DNA of 64,000 nt, taken from positions 1 through 64,000 of the forward strand of contig NZ_FZOQ01000029.1 in the NCBI RefSeq assembly GCF_900188175.1, read 5' to 3'. Shown here piece after piece: positions 33,262-43,291 of the stretch. The position numbers and the translations under genes are program-made. Every line of letters begins with the position of its first letter. Positions within the stretch are counted from its first letter, which is position 1. The stretch comes from Pontibacter ummariensis. GTDB lineage: Bacteria > Bacteroidota > Bacteroidia > Cytophagales > Hymenobacteraceae. The notes under the pieces were generated by a model. It saw nothing but the letters and a program-made list of their open reading frames with translations, was not told where the DNA came from and did not search any database.

Positions 33262-36200
33262 TTACTCCTGAATACCAGGAACACCTACCGGTGTGGCGCT
33301 GTGCCACTCAAAAGCCGGCGCTTTGCGCTTGGTTGGTGCCAGTTCATCCAGTGTGTTCGCGTCGTACAGACGGCCGTTGCGCATCACGTATTTGATGGTG
33401 TTGGAGTTGCGGATGTTCTCCAGCGGGTTCTCGTCCATGATCACCAGGTCAGCCAACTTGCCATTCTCAATGGAACCTAAGTCACCGTCCAGGCCTAAAG
33501 ATTTCGCACCTAAAATTGTCGCTACTTTCAGGGCATCAAGGTTTTCCATGCCACCAGACTGAATAGACCACAGCTCCCAGTGGTAACCCAGCCCTTGTAG
33601 CTGTCCGTGAGACCCAACGCCTGCCAGACCACCTGCTTTTACCAGGTCATTCACAAACTCTGCGTGACGCGGGAAGATGTGCTCTTCTTTCATGAACCAG
33701 CCTGGTCTGCGTCGTGATTTGGCATCTAGCTCAAACTTTGGCGTGAAGTAGTTCAGCTTCTTATCTCCGTTCACGTTCTCCGTGGCATAATAGTAGTTCT
33801 CCGCCCAAGGACCGCCATAGGCTACCAGCAGGGTAGGGGTGTAGGCCATCTGCGTTTTTGTTACAAACTCTACCACATCCTTGTAAAGTGGGTAGATCGG
33901 GAAGGAGTGCTCATGACCTGGGTAACCGTCGATGGCTTGCGTCATGTTCAGTTTAAAGTCCAGGCCGCCTTCGGTAGTCGGCAACAAGCCTTGTTCTTTC
34001 GCCGCCATGATGATCCACTGACGGTGCTGGCGGTTACCCACCAGGTACATCTTGATGGTCTTCGTGTTGTAGTACTCGGAGTACTGCTTCAGCACCTGCT
34101 TGGTGTGCTCCAGGCTCTTCAGGTTATAAGACCAATAGCCAACGCCTGGGCCAGTAGAGTACACACGCGGTCCGATCATCTTACCGGCATCCACCATGTC
34201 ACCATACGTCAAAACGTCGGTGGTCGCAGTCTGTGGGTCGCGGGTGGTGGTCACGCCGTAAGCCAGGTTAGCAGCATAAATCCATACCTGATTCGTATGT
34301 ACGCCCCAACGCGGCCACATGTGTGCATGTGTATCTATAAAGCCAGGGGTGATGGTCTTGCCTTTTACGTCCACTACACTCACTCCTTTTGGAGCATTCA
34401 GAGTTCCTGTTGGGCCAACTGCTTTGATGCGGTTGTTCTCGATCAGGATATCGCCCTGCTCAATCACCTCATCCCCATTCATAGTGATCACACGCGCTCC
34501 CTGTAGCAGGATCGTGCCTTGCGGGATGTCGCGTGGCACCTTGATCGCAATCTTCGTCTCGACAGGTTTATAGCCTTCCAGCTTCACAGCTTCTGTTCCA
34601 GTGCTGTCTGCCTTGGCTGCTTCGCCATTCTCAGTCTTAGCTGCTTTCTTGGCTTCTTCTTTGGCTTTTTTCTTCTCGTCCAGTTCTGCCTGCTTCGCGA
34701 TAGCTTCGTTCAGGTTATAGGCGAAAAAGCCATTCCCGATAGACCAGTATATGGTTTTGCCATCTGCAGACCAGCTTGGGAACTGTCCGCCAATTTCAGT
34801 TAGCTTCCAGCTTGGGAACTGCGATTTCGCTACGTCAGCTACAGAGATAGTGGGTGTCTCACCACCGATCACCGGGATCGTCACCACGTAAATCTCGTTG
34901 TTGATAAGCGCCAGGGCCTTATCTCCAACAGGGGCTTTGATAACCGTGGCAGCCACAGAGGCTTTCTCTTCCGGAGCGCGCTCTGTTAAGTGCATGTTCA
35001 GGTGCATCTCCTCTTCCACAATGTCAGCGAAAGAGCCGAAAGTCGTGATGCCTTTTACCTTTACATAAGACTTCTTGTCGGTGCCGTCCCAACGCAGGGA
35101 GATCAGGCCGTCTTTTGAGTTGTAGAGGTAAATACGGTCATCGCCTTTTACAAAGTGCGGGTTGGCACCTGCATCGGCAGTGGTTACAAAAGTGCTTTGT
35201 CCGCCTTTGGCCGGTATCCAGTTAATGCTCTGGCGGGAGGCGAAAGCACCTGGGCCGGTCGCTTCGCGGTAGGCCTGGGCTGAGCCCTTGGCAAATACGA
35301 TCCTGTCGCCGTTTGGTGACCACACCGGCTCCTGGAAAATACCCTTCTCTTCTGTCAGTTTAGTTGGTTTGCCTTTGCCATTGGCATTCAGCTTGTAAAT
35401 AGCCCCGCCTTCCTGCTCACTCCAGGTCACATAGGCCAGGTACTTCCCGTCTGGTGACCAGGCAGGCTGTGCCTCTGTATAATCTGCATCTGTCAGGCGC
35501 TTAGGTGTACCATTCGGGTAATCCATCACGTACAAGCGATCCAGTGCTGTAAAGGCAACCTGCTTCCCGTCTGGCGACACAGCCGCATCGCGAATCTGCG
35601 TCACGGTCATCATCTTGTCGTCCTTGATCGGGAATTTGAAGTCCAGTTTCGGACCTACCTCTATCTCGGTGTTTACCTCAAAAGGAATTTCTTTGGCAGG
35701 GCCACCTGCTACAGGCAGGCGATAGATTTTACCACCATAAGAAGCAATAAGCTCTTTGCTATCCGGAGTGAATGACATGGCCGGCAACACCCCTAGTGGG
35801 GCGATCGACTCCTGCTCATCACGCTGTACCGGGTAAGCCAGCCACTTTTCCTCGCCTGTCTTCAGGTTCTGTGCAATAAGGCCTGTGTTATCGTTATGGC
35901 GGGTACCGTACACCAGCCAGTTGCCGTCCGGCGACAGGGTAGGAGTGAAGGCAGAGCCATAACGGGAGGTGCGGGTGTCTACTTCGCCTGTTTCACGGTC
36001 GAATGTTGCCAGCTGGTACTGTGGCAGCTGTGCGTTATAATTCCAGGCGCTGTTACGCTGCGAGAACCACACATAGCGGCTGTCCTTCCCGAAGGCAGGC
36101 TCTACGGTCTTCAGGTTCTCGGGCTTGCTGATAAGCTGGGCGCCACTTCCCCCGTCTTTATGGTAGAGGTGCAGTTTCAAGTTACGGCGTCCTTTGGAGG

Positions 36201-36693
36201 CGATCAGATATTCCCCGTCCGGCGTCCACTCCGCTGACTGGTAGTTTTCGTTGGTGCTCTTGCTGATCTGCTTTGGCTTTTTCGTAGCCAGGTCCATGGT
36301 CCAGACATTGTCAGAACCACTGCGGTCAGAGATAAACACGATAGACTTGCCATCCGGGCTGAATTTGGCCTGTGTGTCGAAGGCCATACCCGAGGTAAGT
36401 TGCTCGGCCTTGCCACCTTTGATTGGCAGCAGGTACAGGTCGCCCAGCATATCGAAGATGATCTTGCTACCATCCGGACTTATGTCCAGGGCCAGCCAGG
36501 ATCCCTCTGTGGTGTTGATCTTTACTTTGCGACCAGCCTCCAAAGGCAGGTCTTTTTTCTCTTTCTTGTCTTTGTCTTTCTCGGCTTTGGCACCATCCTG
36601 CGCTATAGCAGGACCTGACAGTAGCCCGAGTGTGCAAAGTACAAGCAACGACTTTTTCCATCGCCCTTTCGTGCGGTAGAGTGTCTGACTCAT
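33262..36693 (-). CDS. TolB-propeller amidohydrolase (secreted)
   Basis: This 1143-residue protein has a signal peptide (residues 1-31, ending AIAQ) and a Lys/Asp-rich stretch. Two sets of PD40/TolB propeller blades follow (LDISPDGSKIIFDMLGDLYLLP, AKFSPDGKSIVFISDRSG, AWSPDGKYLAYV). After a charged coiled segment near 690-720 comes a C-terminal amidohydrolase domain (about 735-1110). Its metal site is intact at GFIDTHAHMWPRW and the C-terminal strand is LADLVIMDENPLENI. The propeller probably filters or binds a peptide-like substrate, as in related imidazolonepropionase-like hydrolases of Bacteroidota. It is monocistronic and ends in a clear terminator. Confidence 0.94.
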   Translation of the reverse strand: MSQTLYRTKGRWKKSLLVLCTLGLLSGPAIAQDGAKAEKDKDKKEKKDLPLEAGRKVKINTTEGSWLALDISPDGSKIIFDMLGDLYLLPIKGGKAEQLTSGMAFDTQAKFSPDGKSIVFISDRSGSDNVWTMDLATKKPKQISKSTNENYQSAEWTPDGEYLIASKGRRNLKLHLYHKDGGSGAQLISKPENLKTVEPAFGKDSRYVWFSQRNSAWNYNAQLPQYQLATFDRETGEVDTRTSRYGSAFTPTLSPDGNWLVYGTRHNDNTGLIAQNLKTGEEKWLAYPVQRDEQESIAPLGVLPAMSFTPDSKELIASYGGKIYRLPVAGGPAKEIPFEVNTEIEVGPKLDFKFPIKDDKMMTVTQIRDAAVSPDGKQVAFTALDRLYVMDYPNGTPKRLTDADYTEAQPAWSPDGKYLAYVTWSEQEGGAIYKLNANGKGKPTKLTEEKGIFQEPVWSPNGDRIVFAKGSAQAYREATGPGAFASRQSINWIPAKGGQSTFVTTADAGANPHFVKGDDRIYLYNSKDGLISLRWDGTDKKSYVKVKGITTFGSFADIVEEEMHLNMHLTERAPEEKASVAATVIKAPVGDKALALINNEIYVVTIPVIGGETPTISVADVAKSQFPSWKLTEIGGQFPSWSADGKTIYWSIGNGFFAYNLNEAIAKQAELDEKKKAKEEAKKAAKTENGEAAKADSTGTEAVKLEGYKPVETKIAIKVPRDIPQGTILLQGARVITMNGDEVIEQGDILIENNRIKAVGPTGTLNAPKGVSVVDVKGKTITPGFIDTHAHMWPRWGVHTNQVWIYAANLAYGVTTTRDPQTATTDVLTYGDMVDAGKMIGPRVYSTGPGVGYWSYNLKSLEHTKQVLKQYSEYYNTKTIKMYLVGNRQHRQWIIMAAKEQGLLPTTEGGLDFKLNMTQAIDGYPGHEHSFPIYPLYKDVVEFVTKTQMAYTPTLLVAYGGPWAENYYYATENVNGDKKLNYFTPKFELDAKSRRRPGWFMKEEHIFPRHAEFVNDLVKAGGLAGVGSHGQLQGLGYHWELWSIQSGGMENLDALKVATILGAKSLGLDGDLGSIENGKLADLVIMDENPLENIRNSNTIKYVMRNGRLYDANTLDELAPTKRKAPAFEWHSATPVGVPGIQE

Positions 36694-37182
36694 AAGCGGG
36701 TTAGATTTGATTAGGTTAGTTTGATCAGCTAAAATAAGGCTTTTTCCAATAACACAGCTTAACTATTGGATGAATAGCACCTTTGTAAAGGGAAAATGCC
36801 CTGATTTTGTTCCTTTCATTAGGGAAATATGATAATGCTAACTTGTAGAGCTAGCGGTTGTAGCATATTAACTTTTAGTGGAAGTCTTTTGTGCAATTCT
36901 TTTAGAGTAAGAGAAGTTTGAGATATTCAATGCTCTCTGTCTGAGCTGGCGTCATTAAGGCTGATCCCTAGCCTTATCCTTTTTCATAGTGTTTGTCTTT
37001 GTGCTCCACGCCTGGGGTAGGGACTCTCGATTCTCACTAAGGAGAAATTAAGGCCCCGCTGGCGAGGTGAAAATTTGCAGAGAATCAAAACTGCTGAAGT
37101 TACTGTAAAGCCTGTTTGAGCCGCAATTACAATACTTTAATCAATAAAGGGCCAGTTAGCTATAAGTTGTACATGATCCTTT
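36694..37182. other. Gene-free region between sbcC and the propeller amidohydrolase gene
   Basis: No supported gene, tRNA or strong hairpin in 489 bp. The right-hand part must contain the 3' end of the sbcC transcript and the left-hand part the promoter of the amidohydrolase gene, but I see no clear signals for either. Confidence 0.5.
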
Positions 37183-40100
37183 TTACCACCCGACAACCTC
37201 AACCTTACTCACACCTCCCGCTTGTTTCTGCACCCGTATCTGCGCGCTAATCCTTTCTTTTAGAGCTTCTACGTGCGAGATAATGCCGATCATCTTGCCG
37301 CTGGCCTGCAGGTTCTCTAATGTTGAAATGGCAGCGTCCAAAGTATCCGCATCCAGGGTACCGAAGCCTTCGTCGATGAACAGGGAGTTGATCTGCGTGC
37401 GGCGGCCCGCCAGGTCGGAAAGGCCGAGTGCCAATGCCAGGCTCACCAAAAAACTTTCGCCCCCGGACAGGGTGTTCATAGGGCGAATGGCTTCGGCCTG
37501 GTAGGTATCCACGATCAGCAACTCCAGGTCTTCTTCTGATGATTTCTGAATGCGGTAGCGGTCGTTGAGCTTCTGCAGGTGGCGGTTAGCCAATTCTACG
37601 AGTCGGGCAAGGGTAAGTCCCTGTGCGAAGCGGCTGAACTTGTTTCCGTCTGAAGAACCAATGAGATCTGACAGTTGGCTCCAACGGTTACACACCTGCT
37701 GTTGCGTCTGGAGTTGCTCGGCTAGTTCTTTGTTTTTCTCGCGTTGTTGCGCATCCTGTTCCAGCAGCTGTTGTTGCCGGGCACGTTGTTCGATTAGCTC
37801 TCGTTGTTCCCTTGTTTTCGCTGCATGTACTTCCTGCAACTCATCAGCACTCGCCTTCGTTAATTGCTTTGCCTGTGTCGTCTCTAATTCCTGTCGCACA
37901 TCGCTCAGGCTCTTGCGTAGCTCGGTCAGGTGCTTTTCCACCTGTGCCTTTTTATTCGCCAGGCGGTCTGCCTCATCGCGGTCGAGCAGCATCTGGCTAA
38001 GGGTCTCGATGGTCGCTATGCCTTTCTGCTGCAGTACCTGTAGCAGGCCATCGCGCAATTCATCCAGAGCTGTTTTGTTTTTTTTATGAGCAAGGGAGCA
38101 CTCTTTTTGCCGTTCCCGCGCCTCTTTTAGCTGCTGTTGTTTTTGCTGCAGATGGGCACGTGCCTCTTCGGCCTGCTTTGCGCGTGCCCGTAACTCCTGC
38201 TGGGCCAGCTGTCGCTCTTTCTGTGGATCTTTGTCGCCAAACAGCTGTATGCGTTCTGCCTTTAGGGTATTTAACTTCTCGTGTGTCTGCTTTAGCACTT
38301 CCTGTAGCCCTGTAAGCTCTTTCCCTTTCTCCCCAACCTTATCTTTTTGGTGCTTCACCTGCTCTTTTAGCGCGACATACCTATCACGCATGTCTGCCAA
38401 CGCCTGCTGCTTTTGTGCATAGGCCTTTGCTGCATGCTCTAGTGTTTGCAGTAGCTCCTGCTTGGCTTCTGTGGTAAATTTTAACGCATAGGTAGCGGCG
38501 AACGACTCCGCCATTTCCGTGTGTGCCTGGCGTTGCTCCTGCTCATCCTGCAAGGCTGCCTCTAACCGCTGCAGCTGAGTTTGAAGCAGCTTTCCTGACT
38601 GGTCCAGATGCCCCGCCTGCACCTGTGCTTTTACCTGCTCTTCGCGTAATGCCTGTAGCTGTTGGTTAAGTGCATCTAGTTCCCGGCTAATGTTGCGCCC
38701 TTGTAATAGCTGCTGCTGTAAGAGGCTCGCTTTCTGTTGCTGTGCATTTAATAAGGCGGCAAGTTGGTCTGTATCCTCCAGGTTGACGGTTTCTGTGATA
38801 CCTGCTGCGACTTGCTCAAAGGTATTTTGCAGGCGCTTTACTTCGTTTTCCGCTTCGGTTTGGGCACTTAAGCTTACTTCCTGTTTTTGCTGTAGAGTGT
38901 TTAGGTGCAGTTGTGTGTCCTGTATGGTTTGCTCCAGTTCTTTCACGAGAAGCTGTTGCTTATCCCGCTTCTGCACTTCTGCGGGTAGATTCACGGCAAG
39001 GCCTTTCTCTACGAAAGGGTGGTGCTCCGACCCGCAAAGGGGGCAGGGCTCCTCCGGCTGCAGGGCGTGGCGCGCTGCCTCAAACTGCTGTATCTGCTCC
39101 TGTAGCTGCACTACTTTCTGCAGGGCTTCTAAATGGGCTGCACCCTCTTTCTGTTTTTGCCGGGTGGTTTCCAGCAGCTTTGTCTGGCCTTCTATTTGGT
39201 CTTTGTACGCTTTAAGTTGCTCTTGCAGGCCCTTAAGCTTTCGTTGCTGTACCGCATACTGTTGAGCCAACTCCTGCATGCGCTCTAAACGGGCGACAAG
39301 GGCTGGCTGGGCCTGTGCTGCCTGCTCCAACTCTTCCATGCTTTTAGAGGTTAGCAGGGCCTGCAGTTGCTGCAGCTTATCCTGGCGTTGTTGCTGTAAG
39401 GTATCCTGTCGGGCAGTCTGTTCTTGCTGGCTTTGCTGCAGCTTTTTGGCCTGTTCAGCTTCCTGTTGCTGTTGCTTTAGTAGCTCCTGTTGCTCCTGTT
39501 TGTTTTTAGCGATGCGCTGTTCGGCTTCCTGAAGGTCTTTTAGTGTTTGCCGGAACTCCGGCAGGTGCTCTTTCAGATCCGTCAGGCGGGCATTTTCCTC
39601 CAGCCAGGTTTTGATGTTGCCAGCCTCTCCTGTCAGCTTTTCCAGTTCCTGTTCCTTTTCCTGTAGCAGCGCCTGGTCCTGCTTCAGGCTCGCCTCAAAG
39701 TTGAGGTAATTGGCCTTGTCCTGCTGATAGTTTTCCCGCAGGGTATGCAGTTGATGGTCGCGTCTGACGACCTGTTCCAGCAGGGGCTCCAGTTTGTGCA
39801 GGGCCTCCTCCTGTTGCTGGTGCCCTTTCCCTGCCTCTGTCGCCACTTTGCCAGCATACTCCAGTTCGGTTTCGAGGGCAGGGATTTGTTTCTCCAGTGT
39901 CAGGAGCTGTTCCTGCACTTCGCTTAGTTTCCCGTTGGCACTCCGGATCTCAGCCAGTTCGCCTACAAACTGATGCGCCTGCTCATGTTGCTGTAATTTC
40001 TGGAACTCGGGTTTTAGCTGCTCCAGTGTTTGCTCTTGTTTTTGCAGGGCCTCCTGGTGCTGCTGTTTTTTTGCCTGTAACTGCTGTAATTGCTGTAGCC

Positions 40101-40836
40101 ATTGCAATTTTAGCTGCAAATCATCCGCCTCTTTCTGAAGCCCTTTCTCCTGTTCTAATAGCTTCGCGACACTTTGTTCATAAGCCTGTCGTTGCGCTTC
40201 GGGCAGTAGCTTGCTGTCCTGCAGGCGTCGCTCCAAGTCCTCCCGCTTCAGGCGTTCTGCTTTCGCTTTTTCAAAGGCAAACTTTGAAATCTCGGAATAA
40301 ATGCCTGTATCTGTGATGCGTTCTAAAAGCCCACTTCGCTCGTTAGGACTAGCCTTTAGGAAGCGCGCAAAATCCCCTTGGGAGAGCATTACCGAGCGCA
40401 GGAACTGGTTATAGTCCAGTCCGCAAATCTCCGCTACTTTGTCCGGTACCTGGCTCGGCTTAAGATCGAAAAGGGAATCCTCCTCAAAGCTATATAGCTC
40501 CATGTGCACCGGCTGTATGTTGCCGTTCACCTTGCCGCGGCTACGGCGCAGGTGCCACTTAGAGCGGTAGCGTTTGCCATTCGCCTCGAACTCCACCTCT
40601 GAGAAAGACTCTGCTGTGTGGCGTGTCATTAGCTCCAGCGGCTTATCGTTGCTGTGGCGGTGCACCAGCCCGTACAAACCGACCGTGATCGCATCCAGAA
40701 TAGTGGTTTTGCCAGCACCTGTAGGGCCGGTAATGGCAAATAAACCAGCGTCTGCTAAAGGGCTTTGATCAAAGCGTATCTCATGCTCGCCTTTCAGCGA
40801 GTTCAGGTTTTGGAAGCGAACGGAAAGGATCTTCAC
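37183..40836 (-). CDS. sbcC: Exonuclease subunit SbcC (SMC-like ATPase)
   Basis: This 1217-residue protein has Walker A as GPTGAGKTT (about 37-45). Very long Gln/Glu/Leu-rich coiled coils fill about 180-1050 and are interrupted by the zinc hook CPLCGSEHHPF near residue 598. The ABC signature LSGGESFLVSLALALGLSDL and Walker B SLFIDEGFGTLD are near the end. It works with SbcD to open hairpins and trim protein-blocked DNA ends. The coiled coil is unusually rich in Gln (runs such as LQQLQQLQ, KQQQQEAEQ). It is separated from sbcD by a sugar-kinase gene on the same strand, so the three may form one leftward operon. Confidence 0.96.
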   Translation of the reverse strand: MKILSVRFQNLNSLKGEHEIRFDQSPLADAGLFAITGPTGAGKTTILDAITVGLYGLVHRHSNDKPLELMTRHTAESFSEVEFEANGKRYRSKWHLRRSRGKVNGNIQPVHMELYSFEEDSLFDLKPSQVPDKVAEICGLDYNQFLRSVMLSQGDFARFLKASPNERSGLLERITDTGIYSEISKFAFEKAKAERLKREDLERRLQDSKLLPEAQRQAYEQSVAKLLEQEKGLQKEADDLQLKLQWLQQLQQLQAKKQQHQEALQKQEQTLEQLKPEFQKLQQHEQAHQFVGELAEIRSANGKLSEVQEQLLTLEKQIPALETELEYAGKVATEAGKGHQQQEEALHKLEPLLEQVVRRDHQLHTLRENYQQDKANYLNFEASLKQDQALLQEKEQELEKLTGEAGNIKTWLEENARLTDLKEHLPEFRQTLKDLQEAEQRIAKNKQEQQELLKQQQQEAEQAKKLQQSQQEQTARQDTLQQQRQDKLQQLQALLTSKSMEELEQAAQAQPALVARLERMQELAQQYAVQQRKLKGLQEQLKAYKDQIEGQTKLLETTRQKQKEGAAHLEALQKVVQLQEQIQQFEAARHALQPEEPCPLCGSEHHPFVEKGLAVNLPAEVQKRDKQQLLVKELEQTIQDTQLHLNTLQQKQEVSLSAQTEAENEVKRLQNTFEQVAAGITETVNLEDTDQLAALLNAQQQKASLLQQQLLQGRNISRELDALNQQLQALREEQVKAQVQAGHLDQSGKLLQTQLQRLEAALQDEQEQRQAHTEMAESFAATYALKFTTEAKQELLQTLEHAAKAYAQKQQALADMRDRYVALKEQVKHQKDKVGEKGKELTGLQEVLKQTHEKLNTLKAERIQLFGDKDPQKERQLAQQELRARAKQAEEARAHLQQKQQQLKEARERQKECSLAHKKNKTALDELRDGLLQVLQQKGIATIETLSQMLLDRDEADRLANKKAQVEKHLTELRKSLSDVRQELETTQAKQLTKASADELQEVHAAKTREQRELIEQRARQQQLLEQDAQQREKNKELAEQLQTQQQVCNRWSQLSDLIGSSDGNKFSRFAQGLTLARLVELANRHLQKLNDRYRIQKSSEEDLELLIVDTYQAEAIRPMNTLSGGESFLVSLALALGLSDLAGRRTQINSLFIDEGFGTLDADTLDAAISTLENLQASGKMIGIISHVEALKERISAQIRVQKQAGGVSKVEVVGW

Positions 40837-40906
40837 AGTAGCGTGTTTTGTAAGGGTAATGAAAAGCCTGTTTTAATGGACTTCTTTTGTATGAAAGCCT
40901 TTGCTG

Positions 40907-41794
40907 CTAACGGAGCATGGCATCTATGTCTTGCGGCGTATAGGCGGGGTTAGCCCCTTCTTTGGAAGCGACGAAGGCCCCTACGGCACAGGCGTACTGC
41001 AGGCATTGCTGTGGGGGAGCGCTCTCCAGGAGTTGCTTTAAAAGCGCTGCCAGGAAGGCATCGCCGGCCCCGATCGTGTCTTTTACCTGTACTTTAAAGG
41101 CAGGCTGAAAATATACCTGGCCCTCCTGTAGCAGCCAGGCCCCTTCGGAACCGGCTGTAACGCAAATCATCGGGTTCTCCAGTGCTGTGCTGATTTTTTT
41201 CAGGGCTTCTTCCGCACTTACATCCTTTGCGCCGTACCATGCTTTCAGTAGCGCAAACTCCTCGCCGTTCATCTTGAGCAGGTCTGCTTTCCGGCCCAGT
41301 GTCTCGATCAGTTCCTGGTCATAAAATGGAGGCCTTAGATTAAGATCGAAAGCACGGAAAGAGGTGCGGGGGAGGAGGTGGAGCAAAGTATTACGGCTCG
41401 TCTCGTTGCGGGAGGCCAGGCTGCTGTACACGATCATGTTTTGCTCTACGGCTTGTAGGGCAGCCTCTTCTGCAATAAAGTCCCAGGCTACTGGCTGCAC
41501 GATGTCGTAGGCCGCATCGCCATTTTCTGCCAGGGTAACGGCAACCGTGCCGGTAGGATGTATCGGGTCCGTTTGCAGGAAATCGAGGTGGAGGCTGTGT
41601 TGCCTTAAGTAGTCTGCCAGTTCCTGCCCGAGCGCATCCTCGCCAATGCGGCTGATCAGGCGGACAGGAGCACCCAAGCGGTGCAGGTGCAGGGCAATGT
41701 TCATTGGAGCGCCCCCGGGCTGCCTGCCATCGGGCAGGCAGTCCCACAGCGATTCGCCGAAGCTGAAAATAAGTTTTTCGGTTAGGTTAGCCAT
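40907..41794 (-). CDS. PfkB-family carbohydrate kinase (fructokinase-like)
   Basis: This 295-residue ribokinase-fold enzyme has an N-terminal substrate lid, FGESLWDCLPDGRQPGGAPMNIALHLHRLG, that fits fructokinases. The C-terminal signature DTIGAGDAFLAALL places the catalytic base at Asp245. It phosphorylates a free sugar with ATP in the cytosol. It sits between sbcD (63 bp upstream) and sbcC (70 bp downstream), all leftward. No sugar transporter or glycosidase adjoins it, so its placement in a DNA-repair pair is odd. Confidence 0.92.
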   Translation of the reverse strand: MANLTEKLIFSFGESLWDCLPDGRQPGGAPMNIALHLHRLGAPVRLISRIGEDALGQELADYLRQHSLHLDFLQTDPIHPTGTVAVTLAENGDAAYDIVQPVAWDFIAEEAALQAVEQNMIVYSSLASRNETSRNTLLHLLPRTSFRAFDLNLRPPFYDQELIETLGRKADLLKMNGEEFALLKAWYGAKDVSAEEALKKISTALENPMICVTAGSEGAWLLQEGQVYFQPAFKVQVKDTIGAGDAFLAALLKQLLESAPPQQCLQYACAVGAFVASKEGANPAYTPQDIDAMLR

Positions 41795-41857
41795 ATATGT
41801 GCCTCTACAGCCAATCCTATAAGATCAGCTTTGTTTTCTTTGAATGGTTAAGCCCGG

Positions 41858-43093
41858 TCAGGCTGTCAGGTCAGCGTCCTCCTGGCCCATCAGTTCCAGT
41901 AGTTCTGCAAAGGTAGTCAACAGTTCGGAGTGGTCACTCTCAGGGAAGGCGCTTTCGCAGCGCTTCAGGAACACCTCTTTTTCGCGCAGGGTGTGCAAGT
42001 CCGCTTCTTCCTGTACCTGTTGCTCCAAAGCTTGGCGCGTGGCCTTTATGCTGGGTGGCCGGTGGATAAGCAGTTGCAGCTCGGGTTTGTGGGAAAGCAC
42101 TTCCTCTATTTGTTGGTTCAGGTCGGGGAGGGCAGCTTCCAGTTCTACTTGTAGCTCTGCCCATGCCGTGAGGGCGAAGGCACTGTTATCGAAAGTAGCC
42201 AGGTCTTGTTTTACTTTCTCCAGGGAGCCTTTAAAACGGATGAGCTTACGGCAGCAGGGAACTTCTATTTCCCGCAGGTCTGCCAGCTTTCCTGCCTCAA
42301 AATCCAGGACATACACGACCTTTTTATCCGCCACCTCACTAAAGCTAAGGGGAATAGGAGAGCCAGAGTAGCGGATATGGTGGCTGCCATTTACTTTCTG
42401 CGGTCGGTGCAGGTGCCCTAGCGCCACATAGTCAAACTCTTTGGGGAACTGGTCGGCCCCAATTTGGCCCAGGTTGCCCACGTGTATCTCTTTCTCACTG
42501 TCAGAGGCCGAACCGCCTGCCGCAAACAAGTGCCCCATTGCTACGACTGGTACTGCTGCTCGCTTATAGGAAGCCAGGTGCGGCACAAAAGCGGCATAGT
42601 GGGCGGCAATACCTTGCTTGATACGGGCTTCCCGTTCCTCAAAACTCTCGCCGGGCACGGACAGGCGTACATCACGATCACGTAGAAAAGGCACGGCGCA
42701 AACAACAAGTTGTACCTGGCCTTGCTCATCCTTCACTTCAATTAACTCGTCTAGCGGTTCGGGGCTAGCCCCTCCGATGACATGGATGTTAAAGCACTCC
42801 AGTAATTCCTTCGGGGCATTGAGCGTAGAGATGGAGTCGTGGTTGCCGCCTGTAACAATGATATGCTTGCAGCAGGTAGCGCAGACTTTTGTCAGGAAGT
42901 TGTAGTACTGCCGGAGGGCGGTGTTGGAGGGAGAGCCGTTGTCGAACACGTCGCCGGACATGAGTAATACCTCTACCTGCTCTTGTTCTATTGTCTGTAG
43001 CAACCAGTCTAAAAAATGTTGGTGCTCTTCTGTGCGCTCGAGGTTAACGAGCCGCTGGCCCAGATGCCAGTCTGATGTGTGTAATACGCGCAT
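41858..43093 (-). CDS. sbcD: Exonuclease subunit SbcD
   Basis: This 411-residue metallophosphoesterase has TSDWHLG (Asp8, His10), SGDVFDNG, GGNHDS, and VALGHLHRPQ, the ordered motifs of the Mre11/SbcD nuclease with its two-metal site. The C-terminal part (about 300-411) is the helical capping region that contacts SbcC. It provides the 3'-5' exonuclease and endonuclease activity of the SbcCD complex. It is the first gene of the sbcD-kinase-sbcC row. Confidence 0.95.
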   Translation of the reverse strand: MRVLHTSDWHLGQRLVNLERTEEHQHFLDWLLQTIEQEQVEVLLMSGDVFDNGSPSNTALRQYYNFLTKVCATCCKHIIVTGGNHDSISTLNAPKELLECFNIHVIGGASPEPLDELIEVKDEQGQVQLVVCAVPFLRDRDVRLSVPGESFEEREARIKQGIAAHYAAFVPHLASYKRAAVPVVAMGHLFAAGGSASDSEKEIHVGNLGQIGADQFPKEFDYVALGHLHRPQKVNGSHHIRYSGSPIPLSFSEVADKKVVYVLDFEAGKLADLREIEVPCCRKLIRFKGSLEKVKQDLATFDNSAFALTAWAELQVELEAALPDLNQQIEEVLSHKPELQLLIHRPPSIKATRQALEQQVQEEADLHTLREKEVFLKRCESAFPESDHSELLTTFAELLELMGQEDADLTA

Positions 43094-43221
43094 GTCCCAG
43101 TCTTTTTCTCCAATACTGCCCTAAGTTACATCAGGATATAGGGATATTGCAAGGAGAAAAGGACGGAAAACAGACACAAGCTCCGGTCGGCGAAACCGAA
43201 GAGGCTTGCCTTAGGGAAAAC

Positions 43222-43255
43222 AAAAAGTCCCGATCTTTTTAGAAAAGATCGGGAC
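43222..43255 (-). terminator. Terminator of the rhodanese gene
   Basis: GTCCCGATCTTTT (43227-43239) pairs perfectly with AAAAGATCGGGAC (43243-43255) around a 3-nt loop. On the minus strand it is followed by T5. It starts 37 bp past the stop codon at 43292. Confidence 0.9.
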
Positions 43256-43291
43256 CGGGTAAAAAAGCTTCAACGAACGTTACCGGAAAGG

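Noticed and set aside
33123..33284. Longer N-terminus for the small acidic lipoprotein
   Set aside because: It would be translated from within the terminator hairpin of the neighbouring gene and would bury the lipoprotein signal.
38690..39265. Cys/Ser-rich frame opposite sbcC
   Set aside because: A shadow of the Gln/Glu/Leu coiled coil on the other strand (CAG/GAG codons read as Ser/Cys/Leu); no ribosome site.
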